Shown here: positions 17,931 through 25,777 of the stretch, piece by piece | Layout of the letters: each line of letters begins with the position of its first letter | Numbering within the stretch: position 1 is the stretch's first letter | Assembly: GCA_020634935.1 (NCBI GenBank) | Contig: JACKAT010000008.1 | Span: forward strand, 1-64,000 | DNA length: 64,000 nt | Origin: Anaerolineales bacterium | GTDB taxonomy: Bacteria; Chloroflexota; Anaerolineae; 4572-78; J111 | Reading direction: 5' to 3' | The notes under the pieces: model-generated | Told to the model about the DNA's origin: nothing | Database searches by the model: none | Seen by the model: only the letters and a program-made list of their open reading frames with translations | Translations under genes and position numbers: made by a program

Positions 17931-17963
17931 GGACCCTAAAGATTTTTGAAACCTTTAGGGTCC
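17931..17963. repeat. Hairpin before the CoA-disulfide reductase gene
   Basis: GGACCCTAAAG (17931-17941) and CTTTAGGGTCC (17953-17963) form a perfect 11-bp stem with an 11-nt loop. The arms resemble those of the repeat at 10473-10572. It lies 55 bp upstream of ATG 18018 and may be a leader hairpin or dispersed palindrome. Confidence 0.5.
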
Positions 17964-18017
17964 GAAGGTAGATACCAAACAAAAAACCATCATAAGTCAA
18001 GCAGATTGGAGATCGCC

Positions 18018-19355
18018 ATGAATGAGCGATTAATTATCGTGGGAGGAGTGGCCGCCGGAATGAGCGCCGCGGCCAAAGCCCGTCGAGAGAACAAACAGTT
18101 AGACATTGTAGTCTATGAAAAGTCAGGACATGTGAGTTACGGCGCCTGTGGATTACCTTATTTTATCAAGGGCGACATACCTCGCATTGAGAAAATTATT
18201 GTACGTACGCCGGAACAGTTTGCCAAAAGTAATATTCAGGTCAATGTTTGCCATGAAGTATTAGGCGTCGATCCTGAACAGCAAACAGTTCAGATTCGCA
18301 ACCTGGAAAACGGCCAGGAATTTACCGATCGCTGGGACAAGTTAATTTTAACCACCGGCGGGATGGCCGCCAAGCCGCCTATTCCCGGTCTCGATCTTCC
18401 CGGCATTCTGACCCTGCGCACCGTTGAAGACGCGCTGGCCATCTGGAATTGGATTGAGCAAAAAAACCCTAAACACGCGGTTATCGTTGGCGGCGGATAC
18501 ATCGGCTTGGAGATGGCCGAGGCGCTGGCCGAACGCGGCCTCCAGGTGGATATCATCGAGATGCTGCCACAGGTGATGCCCAATATGGACGCCGATCTGG
18601 CGGCTTATGTTGTGGCCGAACTGGAGCGCCAACAGGTTGGGCTGCATCTGGGGCACAAAGTCGAGGCTTTTGCCGGCGACGGGCAGGTTCGCGAGGTAAT
18701 CACCAACGCCGGACGTTTTCCGGCGGATATGGTTATTTTTAGCATCGGTGCCAAACCGAATAACGCCCTGGCCGCCGCGATGGGCCTTGAATTAGGCCCA
18801 ACCGGGGCTATAGTGGTCGATGACCACCAGCGAACCACTATGGCCAACGTCTGGGCGGCCGGCGACGTGGCCCAGGCGATTAATCGGATTACGGGCAAAC
18901 CCACATACGTGCCGCTGGGAACAACGGCCAATAAACAAGGGCGTGTCGCGGGAACCAATGCGGCGGGCGGCGAAGCCATTTTCAAAGGCATCGTCGGCAC
19001 GGCGGTGGTTAAAGTCTTTGACCTACACGCGGCTCGTACCGGCTTATCCGAAACTCAGGCCAAAGCCGAGGGCTATGACGTCGAAACGACGGTGGTTACG
19101 TCGGCTTCACAAGCGCACTTTATGCCTGAACATCCACCGCTGCACGTTAAGCTGGTGTATGAAAAAGGATCGCAGCGGGTGTTAGGAGCGCAAATGATCG
19201 GTCAAGACGGCATCAAACGCATCGATGTCATCGCCGCCGCGCTGCAAGCCGGCTGGACCACTTATGATTTGGGCGAGCTTGATCTCGCCTACGCTCCACC
19301 CTTTTCACCGGTCTGGGACCCCATTCTGGTCGCGGCCAATGTGGCCAATAAGTAA
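18018..19355 (+). CDS. CoA-disulfide reductase-type FAD/NAD(P) oxidoreductase
   Basis: 445 residues from ATG 18018. An upstream in-frame ATG at 17946 lies within the hairpin and would add 24 residues with no family match. An N-terminal FAD motif (IIVGGVAAGMSAAAKARR) is followed by the single active Cys44 in SYGACGLPY. The NAD(P) motif VIVGGGYIGLEMAEAL and the FAD block VWAAGDVAQ come next, then the dimerisation domain from about 325. This class reduces CoA-disulfide, CoA-persulfide or polysulfide using a CoA thiol at the lone Cys. Given the sulfur-transport and rhodanese neighbours, persulfide reduction is plausible. No extra rhodanese domain is fused. Confidence 0.9.
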   Translation: MNERLIIVGGVAAGMSAAAKARRENKQLDIVVYEKSGHVSYGACGLPYFIKGDIPRIEKIIVRTPEQFAKSNIQVNVCHEVLGVDPEQQTVQIRNLENGQEFTDRWDKLILTTGGMAAKPPIPGLDLPGILTLRTVEDALAIWNWIEQKNPKHAVIVGGGYIGLEMAEALAERGLQVDIIEMLPQVMPNMDADLAAYVVAELERQQVGLHLGHKVEAFAGDGQVREVITNAGRFPADMVIFSIGAKPNNALAAAMGLELGPTGAIVVDDHQRTTMANVWAAGDVAQAINRITGKPTYVPLGTTANKQGRVAGTNAAGGEAIFKGIVGTAVVKVFDLHAARTGLSETQAKAEGYDVETTVVTSASQAHFMPEHPPLHVKLVYEKGSQRVLGAQMIGQDGIKRIDVIAAALQAGWTTYDLGELDLAYAPPFSPVWDPILVAANVANK

Positions 19356-19394
19356 ATCTAAAAGAAACAGTCCTGTTAACTCTGGAGAAGTGAT

Positions 19395-19604
19395 ATGCCT
19401 ATCTATGAATATATCTGTCAAGAATGCGAGACGCGCTATGAAAAATTCGTCCGCTCTCGAACCGCTGAAGTAGAACTTAAATGTCCCACCTGCGGTAGTT
19501 CGCACGGTGAGAAAGCCTTTTCGGCCTTCAGCACGCGCGGTTCGAGCAGCGCCGCCGGTTTGGGGTCGCTACCCACCGCCCCGGCCTGTGGCCCGGTCGG
19601 CTGA
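19395..19604 (+). CDS. FmdB-family zinc ribbon protein
   Basis: 69 residues. It opens MPIYEYICQECETRYEKF, has a second CxxC in CPTCGSS, and has a Gly/Ser-rich tail ending in ACGPVG, the usual form of FmdB-type putative regulatory zinc ribbons. It starts 39 bp after the CoA-disulfide reductase stop with GGAGAAG before ATG, so it is likely co-transcribed, and a terminator follows. Function is unproven across the family. Confidence 0.85.
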   Translation: MPIYEYICQECETRYEKFVRSRTAEVELKCPTCGSSHGEKAFSAFSTRGSSSAAGLGSLPTAPACGPVG

Positions 19605-19669
19605 GGTATACGATAGCCGAGACCGTGTGTCTCCTTGTTATTGAATTAAAACAGAACGACCATAAACGA

Positions 19670-19710
19670 AAAAGGGATGAACCATCAATGGTTTCATCCC
19701 TTTTATTTTT
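19670..19710 (+). terminator. Intrinsic terminator after fmdB-like gene
   Basis: AAAAGGGATGAAACC-type arms (AAAGGGATGAACC and GGTTTCATCCCTTT) pair around ATCAAT and are followed by TTTTATTTTT. It closes the transcript that contains the reductase and zinc-ribbon genes. Confidence 0.85.
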
Positions 19711-19839
19711 ACGATTAACGGGTGACCATCACTTTTGTATCCTCTGTCTTTCAAACCTTCGCACACGACTCAAATTTGCGGCTGTAACAGCCTAACTCCT
19801 ACTTTAGTGCTTTCACGATCAATTTACGATCATAAGTTA

Positions 19840-19848
19840 TGATATAAT
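19840..19848 (+). promoter_or_regulatory. Extended -10 promoter of the MBL-rhodanese gene
   Basis: TGATATAAT: a TG one base before a perfect TATAAT (19843-19848), with no clear -35. It lies 47 bp upstream of ATG 19895 and downstream of a terminator, so the gene is probably a separate transcript. Confidence 0.55.
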
Positions 19849-19894
19849 TGTAACAACACTCACGACGAAACGTTCAACAAATAAGGAGTTAACC

Positions 19895-21301
19895 ATGCTG
19901 CTCAAATATTTCTACGATAACAAAATCGCACACGCGTCCTATCTGGTTGGCTGCCAGGCCACGGGCGAGGCTCTGGTAGTGGATCCCGGACGAGATATTG
20001 CGCCTTATGTGGCTGCGGCTGCCGATAACGACATGCAAATCGTTGCTGTGACTGAAACGCACATTCATGCCGACTTCGTCTCCGGCGCGCGCGAATTGGC
20101 CGAGCAGGTGGGGGCCAAGTTCTATCTTTCGGATGAGGGCGATCAAGAGTGGAAATACGAATATCTGGCTGATTACAACCACGAATTGATTTACGATGGC
20201 TCGATGTTCAAAATCGGCAACATCAAAATCGAAGTGATACACACACCCGGTCACACACCCGAACACGTTGCCTTCCTGGTCACCGATACCGCCGGCGCGA
20301 ATCAACCAATTGGCATCTTCACCGGTGATTTTGTCTTTGTCGGCGATATCGGCCGGCCTGATTTGCTTGAAGAAGCCGCTAAAATGATGGGCACGGCCGA
20401 GCCGGGCGCGCGGCGCATGTGGCAGTCGCTCCAGCGGTTTAGGCAGTTGCCGGACTATATCCAGGTCTGGCCGGCTCACGGGGCCGGCAGCGCCTGCGGA
20501 AAAGCCTTAGGCGCTATTCCATCGAGTACGGTCGGCTATGAAAAACTGGTCAACTGGGCTTTTCAGTATGAGGACGAAGACGCTTTTGTGAAAGCGCTGC
20601 TGTCCGGGCAACCTGAGGCGCCTAAATATTTTGCGATGATGAAGAAGCTCAATAAAGCCGGCCCGGCCGTGCTCGATGGCTTACCCCGGCCGGCTCAACT
20701 CGATCAGCAGCAGTTACAAGCTGCGTTAGCCGAAGGATTGAAGGTAATCGACGTTCGCCCTGCGGAAGCCTTTGCCGAGAAACATATTCCCGGCGTGATC
20801 AATATTCCCTTAGATCGATCCTTTACCAACTGGGCCGGCTGGCTGCTCGATTACGACCAGCCGTTTTATCTGATCGTCGATCAAACCTCGGTCAATGAAA
20901 TTGTCCGGGACCTGATCTACATCGGCTTGGACAATATCGGCGGCGTCATTGATCCGGCCGTCATCGAGACCTGGCCCGGAACGCAAAGCTATACAGTCAT
21001 CAAACCGGCCGATATCGCCGAGCGGATCATCAAGGGAGAGGTGGTTGTGCTCGATGTGCGGGGCAGCAGTGAATGGCAAGAAGGGCATCTCCCCAACGCG
21101 CGACACATTATGCTGGGTTACCTGCCGGATCACCTTCAAGAAGTGCCAATGGATAAACCGGTGGTGGTTCAATGTCTCTCCGGCGGGCGCTCCGCCATCG
21201 GCGCGAGTGTTTTACAGGCTGGGGGGCTGACCAATGTGATCAATTTAGCCGGCGGCTATCAAGCCTGGGCGGCGGCTAAATTACCCATCGAGCGGGAATA
21301 A
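19895..21301 (+). CDS. MBL-fold hydrolase with two rhodanese domains (persulfide dioxygenase-like)
   Basis: 468 residues. The metallo-beta-lactamase domain (1-250) has the ETHE1-type motif THIHADF (H56, H58, D60), HTPGHTPEH, and GDFVFVGDIGRPDL (metal Asp145). Rhodanese domain 1 (about 265-355) has Asp where the active Cys should be (LIVDQTS), so it is probably inactive. Rhodanese domain 2 (about 365-465) has active Cys427 in VVQCLSGGRS. Relatives oxidise glutathione or protein persulfide to sulfite, or move sulfane sulfur. An AAGGAG ribosome site is present. It completes the local sulfur set with the YeeE halves and the CoA-disulfide reductase. Confidence 0.9.
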   Translation: MLLKYFYDNKIAHASYLVGCQATGEALVVDPGRDIAPYVAAAADNDMQIVAVTETHIHADFVSGARELAEQVGAKFYLSDEGDQEWKYEYLADYNHELIYDGSMFKIGNIKIEVIHTPGHTPEHVAFLVTDTAGANQPIGIFTGDFVFVGDIGRPDLLEEAAKMMGTAEPGARRMWQSLQRFRQLPDYIQVWPAHGAGSACGKALGAIPSSTVGYEKLVNWAFQYEDEDAFVKALLSGQPEAPKYFAMMKKLNKAGPAVLDGLPRPAQLDQQQLQAALAEGLKVIDVRPAEAFAEKHIPGVINIPLDRSFTNWAGWLLDYDQPFYLIVDQTSVNEIVRDLIYIGLDNIGGVIDPAVIETWPGTQSYTVIKPADIAERIIKGEVVVLDVRGSSEWQEGHLPNARHIMLGYLPDHLQEVPMDKPVVVQCLSGGRSAIGASVLQAGGLTNVINLAGGYQAWAAAKLPIERE

Positions 21302-21384
21302 GACAGGAGACAAGCAGATGGAGATTAGAGAGGGGAGATAGAGAGGTTTTTTGGGTTTATCCAAGAATATTGGACAACAATTAG

Positions 21385-21420
21385 AGATGAGGAGATGGGG
21401 TCAATCCCATCGCCTCATCT
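21385..21420. repeat. Palindrome between convergent genes
   Basis: AGATGAGGAGATGGG (21385-21399) pairs with CCCATCGCCTCATCT (21406-21420) with one mismatch around a 6-nt loop. Similar GAGATnAGGAGAT hairpins recur inside 30001-30200. It lies 8 bp from the stop of the minus-strand FKBP gene and may serve as a bidirectional terminator or a REP-like repeat. Confidence 0.5.
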
Positions 21421-21428
21421 CCCCTTCC

Positions 21429-22352
21429 CTACTGAATCTCCAACAGCTCTACTTCAAAAATCAAGGTAGCATTCGGCGGAATAGCATCGCCGGCGCCACG
21501 CTCGCCGTAGCCAAGTTCGGCCGGGATAACCAGTTGGCGCTTACCGCCGACCTTCATCGAGGCGACGCCCTCATCCCAGCCCGGAATGACCTGGCCGAGA
21601 CCAACCGGAAATGAGAACGGCCGGCCCCGCAAGAGCGAGCTGTCGAACATGGTGCCGTCTTCCAACCAGCCGGTGTAATTTACCACCGCCATTTGACCCT
21701 GCTGAGGCGACTCGCCGCTGCCTTCTTCGAAATCGTAATATTTCAAGCCGCTGTCGGTGGTGGTGTAATCCGCCTCATCAACTTTAGTTGGCGCTTCGGG
21801 CGGCGGCGGCGGCGGCGGCGAAACCGAAACCAACTCCACATCGAAAATCAAGGTAGCCCCAGGGGGAATGATGCCCTGAATTCCCTGTTCGCCGTAAGCT
21901 AAATCCGACGGAATGATCAGCCGGGCCTTACCCCCTTCCTTCATCAAGGCGATACCCTCGTCCCAACCGGGGATCACCTGACCCTTACCTAAGGGAAACT
22001 CTATCGGCTGTCCCCGCTCCCGTGAGCTGTCGAAGACGGTCCCATCTTCCAGCGTGCCGGTGTAATGAACCGCCACCATACTGCCCGGTCCAGGGCTGGC
22101 TCCGGTTCCTTCTTCAAGGACAACGTACTGCAGGCCGCTGTCTGTCGTCACCACATCCTCTGCCTCGGCGTTGGCGGCCGGAGCAGCGGGGGCTTCTGCA
22201 GCCGCCGCTTCAGTTTCTACCGTGGCTTCGACACTGGCAGCTTCCTCGGTCGAGGCGGCCGGCGTTGCCTCGCTCGCCTGGGGAGTTGGCGCCCCGCCGC
22301 AAGCCGGCAAAATGCCTATCAACAACATAACAAACAGATATTTGAATTTCAA
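21429..22352 (-). CDS. Lipoprotein with two FKBP-type PPIase domains
   Basis: 307 residues from TTG 22352, supported by AGGAGG 6-7 nt before it. The signal ends GILPACGG, with Cys18 the likely lipid site. An Ala/Glu-rich spacer precedes FKBP domain 1 (about 70-178) and domain 2 (about 200-306). Both carry VHYTG/VNYTG, DGTxFDSS, GxGQVIPGWDEG and IPPxATLIF blocks, separated by a short Pro run. It would catalyse prolyl isomerisation outside the membrane. The two domains are clearly diverged copies of one unit. Confidence 0.93.
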   Translation of the reverse strand: MKFKYLFVMLLIGILPACGGAPTPQASEATPAASTEEAASVEATVETEAAAAEAPAAPAANAEAEDVVTTDSGLQYVVLEEGTGASPGPGSMVAVHYTGTLEDGTVFDSSRERGQPIEFPLGKGQVIPGWDEGIALMKEGGKARLIIPSDLAYGEQGIQGIIPPGATLIFDVELVSVSPPPPPPPEAPTKVDEADYTTTDSGLKYYDFEEGSGESPQQGQMAVVNYTGWLEDGTMFDSSLLRGRPFSFPVGLGQVIPGWDEGVASMKVGGKRQLVIPAELGYGERGAGDAIPPNATLIFEVELLEIQ

Positions 22353-22503
22353 AAAATCCTCCTAAGTCACTCGTTGGTTAATACTATCTCCATTAAAGAG
22401 ACATGGAATCATAACCGAAACCTTGATTTTATTCAATTTACGGTCAAATTCTCTGCTCAAGCTGCTTTTGCCAGCCCTTTTAACCTCGTTTACAATCACT
22501 GCT

Positions 22504-24507
22504 ATGGTAAACTCGATCCGCCGGCGCGATATCCCGGCTCTGCTTATTCTCTGGCTGGCTTTGGCCCTGCGACTGTACCGGCTCGACTTTCAGAGTATCT
22601 GGTGGGATGAAGGCCACAGTATTTTTGTGGCGTCGCACCCGATCACGGCTATTCCCACTTTGCCGGCGATGGACGTCCACCCGCCCGCTTATTTTAGCCT
22701 GCTACACCTGTGGCTGGCGCTGGCCGGTCGCAGCGAATTCGCGCTGCGCTATCTGTCGGTGGTCTTCAGCCTGCTGACCGTCGCCCTATTGTGGCGTTTG
22801 GCCCGCCTGCTGGCGCGATCGATGCCGCCCCCCACCCATTCAATCTGGCCGTCTCGGCTAACTGGCTTACTGGCCGCCGTGTCGCCGCTGTATGTGGCTT
22901 ACGCTCAGGAAGTGCGCAGTTATGCCATGATTACCTGCCTGGCTCTAGCCAGCACCTTTGTTTTATGGCGGCTGCTCCTGCCCGACCACCGCCGAGATAC
23001 GGGCCGCAAACGAGGTGAACTGCTAGGGCTCTACATTCTTCTCACCGCCGCCTGTCTCTACACTCACTACTTCACTATCTTTCTGCTGCTTTTCCAAAAT
23101 ATTTTCTGGTTTATCTGGCTGCTGCGCGGCAAATTTATCCACCATTATCAGACAAAGACGATGGCCGTCCACGCTGCATTATGGGCCGCTTCGCAGGTGG
23201 CCATCGGACTGCTTTTCGCGCCCCAACTGCTTCTGGCGACCCGGCAGATTACCGGCTATACCAATCCCAATCTGACCCCGCCAACGCTCATCGACTTTAT
23301 TAGCCGCAGTTGGCAAGCTTACACCACCGGCTTGACCATCGACCCCGGTCCGGCTCGCTGGGGCATGGGGCTGGCGGCGGTTGTGCTCGGCGTAAGCTGG
23401 GCCATCCAATTTGCCGCCAATCGGCCCCGGCCCATCTTACCCTTTACCTTGCTCCTGCTCTGGTTTATCGTCCCTTTGGCCGCCTATTTCATCATTTTAC
23501 AGCGCCAACCCTCCTTTGAGCCACGCTATCTAATACTCATCACCCCCAGCCTCTTTTTACTACTCGGCTTAGGCTGCGGCGGCCCTATCCCCATTTCCAA
23601 ATCACCCCATTCACCCGCCGCGTCCCACGGCCCACGGCCTACGCCCTACGTTTTATCCGGCCTCCTTCTCCTCATCCTTACCCTCTCCCTCTACAGCTAT
23701 TACACCAACGAAACCTATTTCAAAGACGACTCCGCCGGCGTGGCCAACTGGCTGGCTCAGGAAACCACCGCCAACGACATCGTCTACATCGATGTACCTC
23801 ACCCCTTTCACTATTATGCCGAACGGGCCGCTATTCCGGCCCCGGTTCACTATCTATTTGTCGATATCCACACCGCCGCCGACCAGCTCAACCAGGAAGC
23901 CGCCGGACGCGACCGCCTTTTCTGGGTCGCCTGGCGCGGCAGCGATACCGATCCGCGTGGGGTCATCCCTTTTCTGGCGGAGAAAGCCGGCACTTTCGCC
24001 GGGCAGCGCGACTTTCGCGGCTATCAAGTCCGCTGGTTCGATCTCCCCGCCGAGGCAAAATTTAGCTTACCGGACCAACTCGCTCCTGTTCAGGCCACCT
24101 TCGGTGATGTCCTGCGGCTCGACGGCCTGGCCTTCGGTGACACGACCACGCCGGTTGAGCCGGTTTGGGCCACCCTTCATTTCACCTTACTGCGAGACAC
24201 CGACGTCAATTATAAGGTCTCGCTCCGGCTGCGGGCCGGCGACGGGGCAATCGTTGGTCAGGTTGATCGCGACTTGCTTAACGATCGTCACTTTCGTACG
24301 GCCGATTGGCCGCTGGCCGATCCCACGCTTAATCAAGCCACCAGCGTCTATTTGCTGCCGCTGCCGGTTGACCTGGCCGCCGGTCGCTACCGGCTGGAAG
24401 CGGTAATTTACAACGCCGAACCGCCCTACCCCAGTGAAGGCGTCGCCGGTTTAGAAACGGCCGATGGCGTATCGGCTCTACTCGGTCATGTTAAGGTTGT
24501 ACCTTGA
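22504..24507 (+). CDS. GT39-like membrane glycosyltransferase
   Basis: 667 residues from ATG 22504; an upstream ATG at 22423 would add an extra, less typical segment. About ten membrane helices fill residues 10-430. The first loop has WWDEGHS (D35-E36), the catalytic acidic pair region of dolichyl/polyprenyl-phosphate mannosyltransferase (PMT/ArnT) relatives, and EVRSY follows at about residue 140. The C-terminal 220 residues are a soluble, beta-rich extracytoplasmic domain. It probably transfers a sugar from a lipid carrier to cell-surface material; donor and acceptor are unknown. Confidence 0.82.
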   Translation: MVNSIRRRDIPALLILWLALALRLYRLDFQSIWWDEGHSIFVASHPITAIPTLPAMDVHPPAYFSLLHLWLALAGRSEFALRYLSVVFSLLTVALLWRLARLLARSMPPPTHSIWPSRLTGLLAAVSPLYVAYAQEVRSYAMITCLALASTFVLWRLLLPDHRRDTGRKRGELLGLYILLTAACLYTHYFTIFLLLFQNIFWFIWLLRGKFIHHYQTKTMAVHAALWAASQVAIGLLFAPQLLLATRQITGYTNPNLTPPTLIDFISRSWQAYTTGLTIDPGPARWGMGLAAVVLGVSWAIQFAANRPRPILPFTLLLLWFIVPLAAYFIILQRQPSFEPRYLILITPSLFLLLGLGCGGPIPISKSPHSPAASHGPRPTPYVLSGLLLLILTLSLYSYYTNETYFKDDSAGVANWLAQETTANDIVYIDVPHPFHYYAERAAIPAPVHYLFVDIHTAADQLNQEAAGRDRLFWVAWRGSDTDPRGVIPFLAEKAGTFAGQRDFRGYQVRWFDLPAEAKFSLPDQLAPVQATFGDVLRLDGLAFGDTTTPVEPVWATLHFTLLRDTDVNYKVSLRLRAGDGAIVGQVDRDLLNDRHFRTADWPLADPTLNQATSVYLLPLPVDLAAGRYRLEAVIYNAEPPYPSEGVAGLETADGVSALLGHVKVVP

Positions 24508-24532
24508 GGCCGGCGCTTAACTGTGGTACAAT
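24504..24532 (+). promoter_or_regulatory. Promoter of the DUF262 gene
   Basis: TTGAGG (24504-24509), a 17-bp spacer, then an extended -10, TGGTACAAT (24524-24532). Transcription would begin near 24539 and read a leader of about 130 nt that contains two copies of an 18-bp direct repeat. Confidence 0.55.
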
Positions 24533-24567
24533 GCGTCAACTTTGTCGCAGTCAAAATAAACTTAATA

Positions 24568-24651
24568 CTCCATATCTTTATTTTCCAAGGAGCGATAAAG
24601 CGGGCTTTGTCATCGTCAAAGCAAACTTTGTCGCTCCATATCTTTATTTTC
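24568..24651 (+). repeat. Direct repeat in the DUF262 gene leader
   Basis: CTCCATATCTTTATTTTC occurs at 24568-24585 and again at 24634-24651, 66 bp apart, with related AAACTTTGTCGC/CAACTTTGTCGC copies around them. Both lie between the predicted promoter and ATG 24668. They could be protein-binding sites or the trace of a local duplication. Confidence 0.6.
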
Positions 24652-24667
24652 TGAGGGGAGAACCTGC

Positions 24668-25771
24668 ATGGACGCAGCAGTAACAACAAATAGCATAGCA
24701 ATCGATGACGAAACCACCGGCGATGACTTGGCTAACGTGCCTTACGATCCAGCCCAGGTCAAAGTCGATTACAAACCGTTTTCAATCTTTCAGGTGATGC
24801 GTAAAATTCGGCTGGGTGAAATCGATTTGCATCCCGATTTTCAACGGCGTTTAGTCTGGGATAAAACCCGCCAAAGCCGTCTGGTCGAGTCAATTCTCAT
24901 TAACATCCCCCTACCGGCCTTTTATTTGGACGCCACCACGCTCAACCGCTGGGTTGTGGTCGATGGCTTGCAGCGATTGTCTACCCTGGATCGCTTCTGC
25001 AACCAAAACGAATTCACCCTGGAAAACCTGGAATTTTTGAAGGATTTAGAAGGTAAAACCTTCGAAGAGCTGCCCCGCCATTACCAGCAGCAGATCGAAG
25101 AAACCCATCTCAACCTCTACATCATCCAACCCGATGTGCCGGATGAAGTAAAATTCACCATTTTCTATCGCATTAACACCGGCGGGATTGTCTTGACCCG
25201 CCAGGAAATTCGGCATTGTCTTTTTCACGGGCCGGCCACCGATTTTCTCAAGAAATTGGCCGAAGCCCAGAAGTTCAAAATCGTCACCACCAACTCCATC
25301 CCCACCAAGCACATGGACGACCGCGAATGCATTCTCCGCTTCTTTGCCTTCTACCTAACCCCCTACACCGACTACCAGCAGAGTAATTTCGATGCTTTCC
25401 TGGCCCAAACCATGCGCCGGCTCAATGCCATGAACGACACGGAACGGCGCGATCTGCGCCAACGGTTTTTCGAAATGCTCAACCGGGCCAGGGCTGTTTT
25501 TGGATCGTACGCCTTCCGCAAGATTTATGAAGTGGACGGCAAGCGCTACCCCATCAACAAATCGCTATTTGAAGTGTGGGCCGTCAGCCTGCTCAACCAT
25601 GATCCCGATCGGCTAACCGAGCGAAAGGATGAGATTATTCGCCGGTTTGTCCAGATTATGACTGAAGACGACGAATTCAATAAAGCCATCTCAACCAGCA
25701 CCGGCAGTATCAAGAGCGTTCAAAAACGATTTAGCGCCATCGAAGCTTTGCTGGCCGAGGTGATGGCTTAA
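24668..25771 (+). CDS. DUF262-domain protein
   Basis: 367 residues. The N-terminal ParB-like DUF262 fold has DFQRRLVWDKTRQSRLVESIL and the nucleotide-binding DGLQR motif at 99-103, a variant of the DGQQR motif of GmrS/SspE-type proteins. FYRINTGGIVLTRQEIRH follows. The C-terminal half is helical and has no nuclease (DUF1524 HNH) domain, so it is not a complete GmrSD-type restriction enzyme. Stand-alone members are common and mostly uncharacterised. MurJ begins 6 nt after its stop, so the two are likely co-transcribed. Confidence 0.85.
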   Translation: MDAAVTTNSIAIDDETTGDDLANVPYDPAQVKVDYKPFSIFQVMRKIRLGEIDLHPDFQRRLVWDKTRQSRLVESILINIPLPAFYLDATTLNRWVVVDGLQRLSTLDRFCNQNEFTLENLEFLKDLEGKTFEELPRHYQQQIEETHLNLYIIQPDVPDEVKFTIFYRINTGGIVLTRQEIRHCLFHGPATDFLKKLAEAQKFKIVTTNSIPTKHMDDRECILRFFAFYLTPYTDYQQSNFDAFLAQTMRRLNAMNDTERRDLRQRFFEMLNRARAVFGSYAFRKIYEVDGKRYPINKSLFEVWAVSLLNHDPDRLTERKDEIIRRFVQIMTEDDEFNKAISTSTGSIKSVQKRFSAIEALLAEVMA

Positions 25772-25777
25772 CCCTTC

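Noticed and set aside
17946..18017. ATG 17946 as the start of the CoA-disulfide reductase
   Set aside because: It lies in a hairpin, adds 24 residues without family match, and ATG 18018 follows TTGGAGA.
24668..25771. DUF262 gene as a GmrSD-type restriction enzyme
   Set aside because: No DUF1524 HNH nuclease part is present in the protein or next gene.
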